64,000 bases of DNA from Flavobacterium reichenbachii (GTDB lineage Bacteria > Bacteroidota > Bacteroidia > Flavobacteriales > Flavobacteriaceae). Positions 52,143 through 60,710 of the stretch are shown here, in pieces. The DNA lies in assembly GCF_002217435.1 (NCBI RefSeq), contig NZ_MUHF01000021.1, forward strand, positions 9,303-73,302, written 5' to 3'. Each line of letters opens with the position of its first letter. Within the stretch, counting starts at the first letter, position 1. The position numbers were made by a program, and so were the translations under genes. A model generated the notes under the pieces. The model was given only the letters and a program-made list of their open reading frames with translations, was not told where the DNA came from and made no database searches.

Positions 52143-52185
52143 TTAACAGCCAAACAGGCTTAACATTTTATCCAAGCAGGATAAA
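52143..52185 (-). promoter_or_regulatory. two tandem hairpins in the leader of the RtcB-PrfH cluster
   Basis: On the minus strand, TTTATCC-TGCTT-GGATAAA (52167-52185) is followed after 3 bases by TTAAGCC-TGTTT-GGCTgTTAA (52143-52163, one bulged base). They share stem length and a similar 5-base loop and lie 24 bases before the first gene. There is no T run, so they are not terminators. Confidence 0.55.
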
Positions 52186-52227
52186 TAATAAAATCGATTG
52201 TCGGGAAAATTTGAAGTGTCTAGAATA

Positions 52228-52263
52228 AAAAAAGCCCGAAACTAAATGTCTTCGGGCTTTTTT
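52228..52263. terminator. strong hairpin terminator
   Basis: A 13-bp perfect stem AAAAAAGCCCGAA/TTCGGGCTTTTTT with a 10-base loop. It lies 21 bases after the stop of the small ORF at 52284-52367 and could end its transcript, isolating the RtcB cluster from upstream transcription. Confidence 0.85.
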
Positions 52264-52283
52264 ATATATCTAAAAATATATTT

Positions 52284-52367
52284 CTAAGATTGAAATAAGC
52301 CGCGAAGAATTGCCTCACCAAATTTGTTTGGTGCAAAGCTTTGAGATGTCAATGTAATTACAAACAT
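52284..52367 (-). CDS. candidate small protein, 27 residues
   Basis: The ORF reads MFVITLTSQSFAPNKFG then EAILRGLFQS. On the minus strand TTTG (52436-52439), a 21-base spacer and AATATTTG (52407-52414, one base off TAnnTTTG) lie 40 bases upstream, and a strong terminator follows the stop. The layout promoter-ORF-terminator suggests a small independent transcript, coding or not. The codons look ordinary for this genome. No homology claim. Confidence 0.4.
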   Translation of the reverse strand: MFVITLTSQSFAPNKFGEAILRGLFQS

Positions 52368-52585
52368 TTTTTCTTCGTTTTAAAGGGTTATTGATTTTTT
52401 CGTCTGCAAATATTCATAATACTTTTTCAATTTTCCAAATTATTTTAAGAATATTCATCAAAATAAAATTAATCATAGAAAAAAACATCACTAGAAAATT
52501 TACTAAAAAACTAAATATCAACAGATTAAACACGTGAATTATTCAATCTAAAAAAGATTATTTTTTTTGTTTCTAAGCATAAAAA

Positions 52586-52607
52586 AAGCCCTGATTTCTC
52601 AGAGCTT
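52586..52607 (-). terminator. terminator of the response-regulator operon
   Basis: On the minus strand AAGCTCTGA/TCAGGGCTT (one G-U pair) closes a GAAA loop, followed by a T run to about 52581. It lies 21 bases after the stop. Confidence 0.82.
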
Positions 52608-52627
52608 ATATTTTTTTGGTGAATTTG

Positions 52628-53344
52628 TTATTCAGAAACTTTGCTTTTTACAACTAATCTAAAACCTTCTCCATGAATATTTAGAATTTCTACATCTTCA
52701 TCAGATTTTAGGTATTTTCTTAATTTAGCGATATAAACATCCATACTTCTTGAAGTAAAGTAGTTGTCATCTCTCCAAATTTTAGTCAATGCTAATTCTC
52801 TAGGCATTAAATCATTTTCGTGAAGAATTAACATTTTAAGTAATTCGTTTTCTTTTGGTGATAATTTAATAGGCTCTTCATCTTGAAAAGTCAAGAATCT
52901 TAATTTTGAGTTTAAGTGGAATTTTCCAATATTAAATTCAAATTGTACTTGTTCTGCTTTAGTATCTGCAGATTTTCTTTGAATAATTGCTTTGATTTTC
53001 ATTAGTAAAACTTCTGAATCAAAAGGCTTATTCAAATAATCATCAGCACCAGCTTTATATCCCTTTAATACATCTTCTTTCATAGATTTAGCCGTCAAGA
53101 AGATAATTGGCACTTCGCTATTTTTCTCTCTAATCTCTTTGGCTAAAGTGTAACCATCTTTATAAGGCATCATTACATCAAGAATGCATAAATCATATAC
53201 ATCTTTTTTGAATTTCTCGAAACCTTCCATACCGTTTTTAGCTAAAGTAACTTCAAAGTCATTTAACATTAGATAATCTTTAAGAACAGCGCCAAAATTC
53301 AGGTCGTCTTCTACTAAAAGTATTCTTTTGTTATTAGTTTCCAT
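52628..53344 (-). CDS. OmpR-family response regulator (RprY-like)
   Basis: A 238-residue two-domain regulator. The receiver domain has Asp13/Asp14, phosphoacceptor Asp56 in CILDVMMPYKDG, and Lys in NKPFDSE; the C-terminal winged helix carries KLSPKENELLKML and RSMDVYIAKLRKYL. The cognate kinase is the next gene upstream (3-base gap). By layout and sequence it resembles the RprXY pair of Bacteroidota, which is often essential; the signal is unknown. Confidence 0.9.
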   Translation of the reverse strand: METNNKRILLVEDDLNFGAVLKDYLMLNDFEVTLAKNGMEGFEKFKKDVYDLCILDVMMPYKDGYTLAKEIREKNSEVPIIFLTAKSMKEDVLKGYKAGADDYLNKPFDSEVLLMKIKAIIQRKSADTKAEQVQFEFNIGKFHLNSKLRFLTFQDEEPIKLSPKENELLKMLILHENDLMPRELALTKIWRDDNYFTSRSMDVYIAKLRKYLKSDEDVEILNIHGEGFRLVVKSKVSE

Positions 53345-53347
53345 ATT

Positions 53348-54934
53348 TTAATTTATTAATGGTATTTTTATTATAAAGGTGCTACCTTTTCCTTTTTCGC
53401 TTTCAACATATACTTGACCGTTATGGTCTTCAACAATTCTTTTTACATAAGCCAGACCTAAACCATGTCCTTTTACATTATGTAAATCTCCTGTATGTTC
53501 TCTATAGAATTTCTCAAAAACGCGTTTCTGAGCTATCTTGCTCATACCTAATCCGTGGTCTTTAATTTTTATCAGGATCATGTCTTTTACATTTTCTGTA
53601 AAAATTTCGATTTCTGGAATATCCGGAGAATATTTTATAGCATTTTCCAAAATGTTTACCAAAACATTTGTAAAATGCACTTCATTTATTAATGACGTTG
53701 TTCTTGCAGCGTTATAGTGCTTTACAACGGTTCCTTTTCTATCTTCTAAAATTAAATTTACATGTTCTATTGCGTCATCAATAATATCATGAATTGCGGT
53801 AGGTTCTTTCGTGATATCAAGTTCTCTTTTTTCTAATTTAGAAATACGAAGAACATTTTCGACTTGAGCATGCATTCTTTTATTTTCATCTCTAATCATC
53901 TGAAGATAACGATAAACTTTCTCTTTATCTTCAATTATTTTAGGATTTCTAATAGCATCAAGTGCTAAATTTATAGTGGCAATTGGGGTTTTAAACTCAT
54001 GCGTCATATTATTTATAAAATCCGTCTTGATTTCAGAAATATGTTTTTGACGTAATAATTGATTTAACGCACTTGTATATGCTACTATTATAATAAGTGT
54101 AAAAATTATTGAAAGAATTGTAATACTTAGCAATTCAGATAATAAAAATTTCTTTTTGTGAGGGAATGTAACGTATAGTTCATATTTACTATTTCCTTCA
54201 TTATTAGTAAAAATAGGCACATGATAGCTTAGATCTTTATCATAATGAAAGCCATCAGATTTTATTTTTGTTGCTAAACCATTATTTAGAACTCCATATT
54301 CAAATTTGGTTTTAACACCATATTCTTCGAGTTCTTTTTTAAGAAGCAGCTGCAATCTGTCTTTTGAAATTCTTTCGTCAAGAGGCAGCGCATCTGCGAC
54401 ATCTTTTATAGATATTTCCTGTTGTACTTTATTTAAAATATCAAGACTTCCTGATTTTTCAATTGTAAGATCGGGTATAATACTCTGTCCCAAAGCATTA
54501 TTATCGATACCATTATAATTATTATAAACTTCAGTAACACGTTTAGAACTAAAGTTTTTAAATCTTTCACTGCTGAATTTTTTATTAAACAGCGAACCAT
54601 TCATCCCGTAATCCTCAGATGTAACTGTACTTGAATAAACAATAGTTTTGTTTGTTTTCTTATTTCTCTGAACAAATAAAACTTCTAAAAGATCTTCCTT
54701 TTTTGGAGTTTTACCAGTACTGTCTTTTATTTTATTGACTTTATCATAAAAGCTGTACAATTCTTGCTTTTCTAATTTGTCTGCAACATTCCCAACAACT
54801 TGAGTAACATGATATTTAAATTGTTCGTCATTATTTTTAAACGAAGAATTGAACCAATAAACCTGAACCAGAATTATCCCGATTAAGGATAAACTCATTA
54901 GCAAAACAAGTAATCTAAAAAATAATTTATTCAT
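53348..54934 (-). CDS. sensor histidine kinase (RprX-like)
   Basis: A 528-residue membrane kinase. It has a first membrane helix (about 7-28), a periplasmic sensor region of about 240 residues, a second helix (LSILSIIFTLIIIVAY-type, about 270-290), the H-box NNMTHEFKTPIATINLALD, an N-box (NILENAIKYSPD) and G-boxes (DHGLGMS, GHGLGLAYVKRI). It is co-transcribed with the response regulator. There is no HAMP domain that I can see, as in RprX. Confidence 0.9.
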   Translation of the reverse strand: MNKLFFRLLVLLMSLSLIGIILVQVYWFNSSFKNNDEQFKYHVTQVVGNVADKLEKQELYSFYDKVNKIKDSTGKTPKKEDLLEVLFVQRNKKTNKTIVYSSTVTSEDYGMNGSLFNKKFSSERFKNFSSKRVTEVYNNYNGIDNNALGQSIIPDLTIEKSGSLDILNKVQQEISIKDVADALPLDERISKDRLQLLLKKELEEYGVKTKFEYGVLNNGLATKIKSDGFHYDKDLSYHVPIFTNNEGNSKYELYVTFPHKKKFLLSELLSITILSIIFTLIIIVAYTSALNQLLRQKHISEIKTDFINNMTHEFKTPIATINLALDAIRNPKIIEDKEKVYRYLQMIRDENKRMHAQVENVLRISKLEKRELDITKEPTAIHDIIDDAIEHVNLILEDRKGTVVKHYNAARTTSLINEVHFTNVLVNILENAIKYSPDIPEIEIFTENVKDMILIKIKDHGLGMSKIAQKRVFEKFYREHTGDLHNVKGHGLGLAYVKRIVEDHNGQVYVESEKGKGSTFIIKIPLIN

Positions 54935-54993
54935 CGAAACAAAATTAATATTTTAACAATATACTAAATAATACATTAACCAAATATTAACAT

Positions 54994-55590
54994 TTAAGAC
55001 TGATTTTGTTTTATATTCAAAATTTTAAGAATTTTAACAACTTCTTGTTTAGCAATTTTAAGATTATCGTTATTAATTATAAAATTGCTTAGAGAAATTC
55101 GTTTTTCGTCATTCCACTGCATCGCCATCCTGCTTAATACCTGTTCTCGAGTGGTATTATCTCGTTTTAAAACTCTTTCAATTCTGACTTCTTCCGGCGC
55201 AGTTACCGTTATTATCAAATCACAGTCTTTATATCGACCGCTTTCAAATAATATTGCTGCTTCGTATATCACATACTCATATTCTTTCTTTGTGGCAAGC
55301 CAAGATTCAAAATCTTTTTTTACTGCTGGATGAACAATACCATTTAAAGCTGAAAGTTTATCCTTATGTTCAAAAACAATTTCAGCAAGTTTTGGTCTGC
55401 TTAAAATATTATTTTCAAAAACAGATTCTCCAAAAGTTGTTTTTATCTCATTTAAAACGTTTTTGTCCTGCATTATTTTCCTGGCTTCGTCATCGGCTAT
55501 ATAAATAGGAATTCCCATTTCGTTAAAATATTTAGCGATAGTTGTTTTACCGCTTCCAATCCCGCCTGTTAAGCCAATAACTTTTGTCAT
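54994..55590 (-). CDS. coaE: dephospho-CoA kinase
   Basis: The final step of coenzyme A synthesis. P-loop GLTGGIGSGKTT at residues 6-17, the DDEARKIM block, and LIITVTAPEEVRIERVLKR near the lid. Length is 198, normal. It ends shortly before the kinase gene and starts 2 bases after the stop of the glycosyltransferase gene. CoaBC, another CoA enzyme, is encoded at 60.7 kb. Confidence 0.93.
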   Translation of the reverse strand: MTKVIGLTGGIGSGKTTIAKYFNEMGIPIYIADDEARKIMQDKNVLNEIKTTFGESVFENNILSRPKLAEIVFEHKDKLSALNGIVHPAVKKDFESWLATKKEYEYVIYEAAILFESGRYKDCDLIITVTAPEEVRIERVLKRDNTTREQVLSRMAMQWNDEKRISLSNFIINNDNLKIAKQEVVKILKILNIKQNQS

Positions 55591-55591
55591 A

Positions 55592-56590
55592 CTAGATTTT
55601 AAAAAACATACGAGGAAAAGCTTCTTGCGGTTTTCTTTTTAGTAGAATTATTTTTACAAATGATTCTAAAAACCCAATTCCATAGCCATAAAATTGTTTT
55701 CCTACTGCAATTACAGAAAGATATCCAATTTTAATGCTTTTATTTTGAATACTGGCTGTAAGAAAAATTATAACGAAATATACGAAATATAATTGTAATA
55801 AAATATCAATATTAAATATTAACAATAAAAAAGCTAATAATAATCCTAAAATAAAAAGTGTAGGAAAGAAAAAAGTGAGTTTATTATGTTCCGGATACCA
55901 GCTATTTAAAATTGGTCTTGCTTTTCCAAATTTATTTACCTGAATAGAAAATTTTTCCCAGTCAATTCTTCGTTTATGGTAAACATAAGCTTCTGTAAAT
56001 AATCTTGTCTCAAAACCTAAATTCCACAAGCGAATCGACAAATCAGGATCTTCCCCCGGATGTATATTACCAAATCCTCTTGATGCCAAAAAAGCCTTTC
56101 TGGATATCCCCATATTGAAGCTTCGGGGCTGAAACTTATTGATTTTTTCAGAACCACCACGTATGCCTCCTGTTGTCAAGAAGGATGTCATAGCAAAATT
56201 GATGGCTTTTTGAATGTCAGAAAAACTATCTAAAGCTCTATCCGGACCTCCAAAACAGTCCACATATTTTTCATTTAATGCCTTTCTTACTTCAGTAAGA
56301 TAATTGGGCGGAATGATACAATCTGAATCAAAAATGATAAAATAATCACCTCTTGCTTTCTGCATTCCAAAATTTCTTGAATCTCCAGGTCCTGAGTTTT
56401 CTTTAAAATAGTACGCGATGTTGAGTTTTCCATCATATTTTATTACAACATCCCGGCAAGGTATTGAGGATCCATCCTCGACAAGAACAATTTCAAAAGC
56501 TTCATTATAGTCAGATTTCATGAGACTGTCTAAAAGTTCATCAACTTCATCTGGGCGATTATACACGGGTATAATTAAAGAAAAAATCAT
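55592..56590 (-). CDS. family 2 glycosyltransferase, membrane-anchored
   Basis: A 332-residue GT2 enzyme. GT-A fold features are SLIIPVYNRPDEV, IVLVEDGSS, the DSD nucleotide-sugar/metal motif in IIFDSDCIIP, and a later GEDPDLSIRLW (ED acid). Two or three hydrophobic helices follow (about 232-285). Probably acts at the inner membrane on a lipid- or cell-wall-linked acceptor; donor and acceptor are unknown. Start at 56590; 2 bases separate it from coaE. Confidence 0.87.
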   Translation of the reverse strand: MIFSLIIPVYNRPDEVDELLDSLMKSDYNEAFEIVLVEDGSSIPCRDVVIKYDGKLNIAYYFKENSGPGDSRNFGMQKARGDYFIIFDSDCIIPPNYLTEVRKALNEKYVDCFGGPDRALDSFSDIQKAINFAMTSFLTTGGIRGGSEKINKFQPRSFNMGISRKAFLASRGFGNIHPGEDPDLSIRLWNLGFETRLFTEAYVYHKRRIDWEKFSIQVNKFGKARPILNSWYPEHNKLTFFFPTLFILGLLLAFLLLIFNIDILLQLYFVYFVIIFLTASIQNKSIKIGYLSVIAVGKQFYGYGIGFLESFVKIILLKRKPQEAFPRMFFKI

Positions 56591-56661
56591 AGCAGGAATG
56601 CGGTATTAAGTGGCTATTTTAAGAATTAAAAATTTCAACAAAGATATGTTATATTCATAAA

Positions 56662-56690
56662 AAAACCATCAACTTTTGATTGATGGTTTT
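56662..56690 (-). terminator. terminator of fabV
   Basis: An 11-bp stem AAAACCATCAA/TTGATGGTTTT with a 7-base loop, flanked by an A run on the plus strand, 21 bases past the fabV stop. Confidence 0.85.
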
Positions 56691-56710
56691 TTACTTATAC
56701 TGTTTGATTT

Positions 56711-57901
56711 TTATTTGATGCTTTCTATAGCAACAACTTCATCTGCTTCGGCATTGTAGTCAACACCTGCAAATTCGAAACCAAATAAATTTAAAAAGTC
56801 ATTTCTATATCCTGCCAAATCTCCGAGTGCCGGTAATGTTTCTGTGTCTGCTTCTAACCAAAGTTTAGCAACTTTCGCCTGAATATCATCACGCATTTCC
56901 CAGTCATCAATTCTGATTCTGCCTTTATCATCTGTAGGAACTTCTGATCCGTTATATAATCTATCGTTGAACAAACGCTGAATCTGCTCAATACAACCTT
57001 CATGAACACCTTCTTCTTTCATTATTTTATACAAAAGAGAAATATACAAAGGAATAACCGGAATAGCAGAACTTGCCTGTGTTACCAAAGCTTTATTTAC
57101 AGAAACATAAGCTTTACCTCCAATAGATTTTAAGCTGTCTGTAATTGTAAAAGCTGTAGCTTCTAAATGGTCTTTTGCGCGCCCAATTGTACCTTTACGA
57201 TAAACTGCTTCTGTCAATGATGGCCCGATATAAGAATAAGCAACTGTTGTAGCTCCTTCTGCCAATAAGTTTTCACTTTTTAGAGCATCAATCCACATTG
57301 CCCAGTCTTCACCTCCCATTACAGCAACTGTATTTTCAATATCATCGCCATCTGCTGGTGCTATTGAAACTTCTGAAACTTTTCCTGTATGAAAATCAAC
57401 TGTTTTATTTGTATAGGTTTGTCCGATTGGTTTTAGAACTGAACGGTGCGTTACACCTGTAGTTGGATTCACACGAACTGGTGACGCCAAACTGTAGATT
57501 ACAAGATCAATCTGACCTAAATCTGCTTTAATTAAATCTAAAGTTTCTCTTTTTATTTCGTTTGAAAAAGCATCTCCGTTAATACTTTTTGCATATATCC
57601 CAGCTTTATGAGCTTCTTTTTCAAAAGCTGCAGAATTATACCATCCTGGTGATGCTGTTTTTCCTTCAACTGGTGGTTTTTCAAAAAAAACTCCAATTGT
57701 AGAAGCATTAGATCCAAAAGCACTTGTAATTCTAGAAGCAAGTCCGAAACCTGTTGATGCTCCGATAACCAATACTTTTTTTGCTCCGGCAATTGCCCCT
57801 TTTGATTTGATATATTCTATTTGATTTTTAACATTTTGCTCGCATCCCTTTGGGTGGGCTGTCAAACAAATAAATCCTCTCATTCTAGGTTCTATAATCA
57901 T
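56711..57901 (-). CDS. fabV: trans-2-enoyl-CoA/ACP reductase
   Basis: A 396-residue NADH-dependent enoyl reductase of the FabV/TER type. The cofactor loop is VLVIGASTGFGLASR, and the active-site Tyr-x8-Lys is seen in YSYIGPSLTEAVYRKG. The N-terminal RGFICLTAHPKGCEQNV is diagnostic for the family. It reduces the double bond in fatty acid elongation or crotonyl-CoA; FabV is naturally less sensitive to triclosan than FabI. Single-gene unit with terminator. Confidence 0.95.
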   Translation of the reverse strand: MIIEPRMRGFICLTAHPKGCEQNVKNQIEYIKSKGAIAGAKKVLVIGASTGFGLASRITSAFGSNASTIGVFFEKPPVEGKTASPGWYNSAAFEKEAHKAGIYAKSINGDAFSNEIKRETLDLIKADLGQIDLVIYSLASPVRVNPTTGVTHRSVLKPIGQTYTNKTVDFHTGKVSEVSIAPADGDDIENTVAVMGGEDWAMWIDALKSENLLAEGATTVAYSYIGPSLTEAVYRKGTIGRAKDHLEATAFTITDSLKSIGGKAYVSVNKALVTQASSAIPVIPLYISLLYKIMKEEGVHEGCIEQIQRLFNDRLYNGSEVPTDDKGRIRIDDWEMRDDIQAKVAKLWLEADTETLPALGDLAGYRNDFLNLFGFEFAGVDYNAEADEVVAIESIK

Positions 57902-58068
57902 ATTTTTTTTATTTCAATTTTTAGCTTTATTTTTTTAGTATTAAAGCGATGCGGGATATTTTTAACTAATAATGTTTCTCATATTTTTACCAACAGTACA
58001 TAATTTTTTCACCATGTAAACTGAATAAGTTTAATCTAAATTCAGCACAACAAATATAAATCAAATAT

Positions 58069-59721
58069 TTAATTTAATAATTCTTTTGCATGATTTAATG
58101 CCGAATCTGAGATGTTTGCCCCAGAGAGCATCTGAGCAATTTCCATAACTCTCTCTTCCTGAGACAACAGCTTTAATTCTGACTGTGTATGATCATTTGT
58201 TGTAGATTTGAAAACTTTGAAATGAGAATCACCTTTTGCGGCTATTTGAGGCAGATGTGTGATGGCAAAAATCTGCATTTCACCACTCATTTCCTTCATA
58301 ATCTCTCCCATTCTGATGGCAATCTCTCCGGAAACTCCAGTATCAATTTCATCAAAAATTAAAGTTGGTAATTTTGAATACTTTGCCAAAATTGCTTTTA
58401 CAGCAAGCATTATACGAGACATTTCTCCTCCTGAAGCTACTTTTTTAAGCAGTCCGAAATCAGTTCCTTTATTCGCCGAAAAGAGAAATTGCAACTCGTC
58501 TTTTCCGTTTTGAAAATAGTTTTCTGAGGGAAGTAATTCCATTTTAAAGCGAACATTCGGCATACCTAATGTTTCTAAAATAGAAATTAATTGATTTGAT
58601 AGTACCGGAATAGCATTTATCCTATTTTCATGTATTGCAGCAGCAAAACCATCTAATACTATAATTTTTTCTTCAATCTCTTTAGATAATAATGCTATTT
58701 CTTCCTCTATATTATCCAATTCAAGAAGCACATTTCCTAAATCTGCCTGAATCTGAAGAAGTTCATCAACAGAATTTACCTGGTGCTTTTTCTGAAGATT
58801 AAAGATCAACTGAAGTTTCTGACTTACAATCTCCAGCTGCGCAGGATCATTTAATAATTTTTCAGAGCTATTTTGGAGTTCTTTAGACAAATCATCAAAC
58901 TCAATTGTTACACTGGTAATTCTTTCGAATATATTTTGATATTCAGACGAAAAAGCTGCTATTTTTTGCAAAGAAGCTTTGATCTCGTTTAGATTATGAA
59001 AAACACCAAACTGGTCTTCATTTGCAATTACTAACGATCTGTCAAGTGAGTCTTTTATAATTTCAACATTATTTAATTTCTCAAAATCAGCTTCCAGTTC
59101 TTCCTGTTCTCCAGATTTTAGTTGAGCCGAAACCAATTCGTTTAATAAAAAAGTATTGTATTCCTGCTCTTTTCCAGAATCACTTTGTTTTTTTATTAAA
59201 GCATTTAATTTGGATTTGTCTGTTTTATAGGTCTTTAATACTTTTTGATAAGCTGCAATAGTTTCATAATTGGAAGCGATGGCATCAATAATTTTAAACT
59301 GAACACTTTCATCTGATAATTCCTGAGTTTGCTGTTGTGAATGAATATCAATCAGAAACAAACTCAAATCCTGTAATTCTTGAAGATTTACCGGGCTGTC
59401 ATTTATAAAAGCGCGCGATTTTCCAGAAGGCAGGATTTCGCGTCTTATAATAGTTTCATCTTCATAATCAAGATCATTAGCTTCAAAAAATTCTTTCAAA
59501 TTATATTTAGAAATTTCAAATTGAGCTTCAATTATGCATTTTTCTTCTTTGTTTTTTAAAGATGTAAGATCGGCTCTTTTACCTAAAACTAGTCCGATTG
59601 CGCCTAAAATAATAGATTTACCTGCACCTGTTTCACCTGTAATTATCGAAAAACCTTTTGAAAAATCAATAGCTAGTTTTTCTATAAGTGCATAATTTTT
59701 AATTGACAGCGAAGTAATCAT
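58069..59721 (-). CDS. recN: DNA repair protein RecN
   Basis: An SMC-like ATPase for double-strand break repair. Walker A ITGETGAGKSIILGAI begins near residue 29, Walker B LPTLIFDEIDTGVSG is near 460, and coiled-coil arms lie between (about 150-350). The signature LKKVASGGEMSRIMLA is intact. Length is 550, normal. It is the last gene of the row dapA-bamD-rpoZ-coaBC-porD-recN. Confidence 0.94.
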   Translation of the reverse strand: MITSLSIKNYALIEKLAIDFSKGFSIITGETGAGKSIILGAIGLVLGKRADLTSLKNKEEKCIIEAQFEISKYNLKEFFEANDLDYEDETIIRREILPSGKSRAFINDSPVNLQELQDLSLFLIDIHSQQQTQELSDESVQFKIIDAIASNYETIAAYQKVLKTYKTDKSKLNALIKKQSDSGKEQEYNTFLLNELVSAQLKSGEQEELEADFEKLNNVEIIKDSLDRSLVIANEDQFGVFHNLNEIKASLQKIAAFSSEYQNIFERITSVTIEFDDLSKELQNSSEKLLNDPAQLEIVSQKLQLIFNLQKKHQVNSVDELLQIQADLGNVLLELDNIEEEIALLSKEIEEKIIVLDGFAAAIHENRINAIPVLSNQLISILETLGMPNVRFKMELLPSENYFQNGKDELQFLFSANKGTDFGLLKKVASGGEMSRIMLAVKAILAKYSKLPTLIFDEIDTGVSGEIAIRMGEIMKEMSGEMQIFAITHLPQIAAKGDSHFKVFKSTTNDHTQSELKLLSQEERVMEIAQMLSGANISDSALNHAKELLN

Positions 59722-59770
59722 GGTAGATTTATAATGGGAAGTTAGTAAAGAATAATAAAATAAAAATCGA

Positions 59771-60655
59771 TTAAAATTTAATCTGAGACCATTTAGTAGA
59801 ATTTAATGGCGAAACCCTGTTTAAAACATCCGTTAAGTCTGTTACTGTTATACTTGGACCGCCAGAAAATATCGAAACGATTTCATCTGATTTAGCATCA
59901 AAAAATACTCTCGTTAAAAAGGCATTTGGTTTTACTGTATTTAGTTTTCCAATAAGGATCAGCGATGCTTTAATTTTTTCTTTTGATGTTTTTAAATCTG
60001 AACTCATAACGTCCAAACCTGAATGATACGCATACATTGTCTGGCGAAGATCTCCATAAGTAGGCGAAATCATATCATTAATCAAATAATAACGATTTTG
60101 AAGTCCATCAGATTGGCTCCAGCCTTTAAAACCACCTTGCTGTGCAACATTTGCAATATTCTGTGCTGTTTCAAGATACTGGTTTCCACCACCGACTTGA
60201 AATGTGTCTGCGTCTATACCTAAAATTAAATAACTATAAAAAGAAACTACAGAAACTAAATTGGATTCGTAAACACTCGGATTAAACAATAAAGGTTCGT
60301 ATTCTGTGTATCTGAAATTAAAATCTTTGTCATTAAAATTTAGAATCGGAGAAGAATAAGTCGAGTTATAAATTAATCGGGATGCCTGCACCTGAATGGT
60401 ACCAGAAAACTGATCTGAACTATTTGAGGATAAAGTAATATACATTGAGCAGTTTATACGCTCATTTTGCTTTAATGCAGCTCCTGTCCAGTCTGTTTTG
60501 TTTACAAATTCGGATAAAGAAGTCTGAAGTGTTTTAAAAACCTGCTGATTTGGGTTAGGAAGTCTTTCTGTATTTATAGTTACAGTACAATTTAGCTGCT
60601 GCGCTTGTGTAGAGCTAAAAATTAAAAATACTAAAAGAGTAACTATTTTATTCAT
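59771..60655 (-). CDS. porD: DUF4835 / PorD-like protein (type IX secretion-linked)
   Basis: A 294-residue secreted protein with signal peptide MNKIVTLLVFLIFSSTQAQQ. It has the LNCTVTINTERLPNPN start and VSFYSYLILGIDADTFQ block typical of DUF4835. This family is named PorD in the gliding/type IX secretion literature; its molecular role is not settled. The start at 60655 gives a clean signal peptide; an earlier Met would add nine residues. It lies after coaBC as in many flavobacteria. Confidence 0.85.
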   Translation of the reverse strand: MNKIVTLLVFLIFSSTQAQQLNCTVTINTERLPNPNQQVFKTLQTSLSEFVNKTDWTGAALKQNERINCSMYITLSSNSSDQFSGTIQVQASRLIYNSTYSSPILNFNDKDFNFRYTEYEPLLFNPSVYESNLVSVVSFYSYLILGIDADTFQVGGGNQYLETAQNIANVAQQGGFKGWSQSDGLQNRYYLINDMISPTYGDLRQTMYAYHSGLDVMSSDLKTSKEKIKASLILIGKLNTVKPNAFLTRVFFDAKSDEIVSIFSGGPSITVTDLTDVLNRVSPLNSTKWSQIKF

Positions 60656-60710
60656 ATCAAGTAATATTTGATTATTCAACACAAATGGCAGTCCCTATTT
60701 ATGTTTCGGT

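Larger units (their letters stand above)
52120..52627. other. 508-bp gap between the RtcB cluster and the response regulator
   Basis: Contains the tandem hairpins above, a terminator (52228-52263), a candidate 27-residue ORF (52284-52367) with promoter-like elements, and the response-regulator terminator (52586-52607). The stretch 52440-52580 is AT-rich with nothing I can name. Confidence 0.6.

Noticed and set aside
52120..52227. Sigma-54 promoter for the RtcB operon, as in E. coli
   Set aside because: The best TGGC...TGCA pair on the minus strand has the wrong spacing between GG and GC, and no RtcR-type activator gene is nearby.
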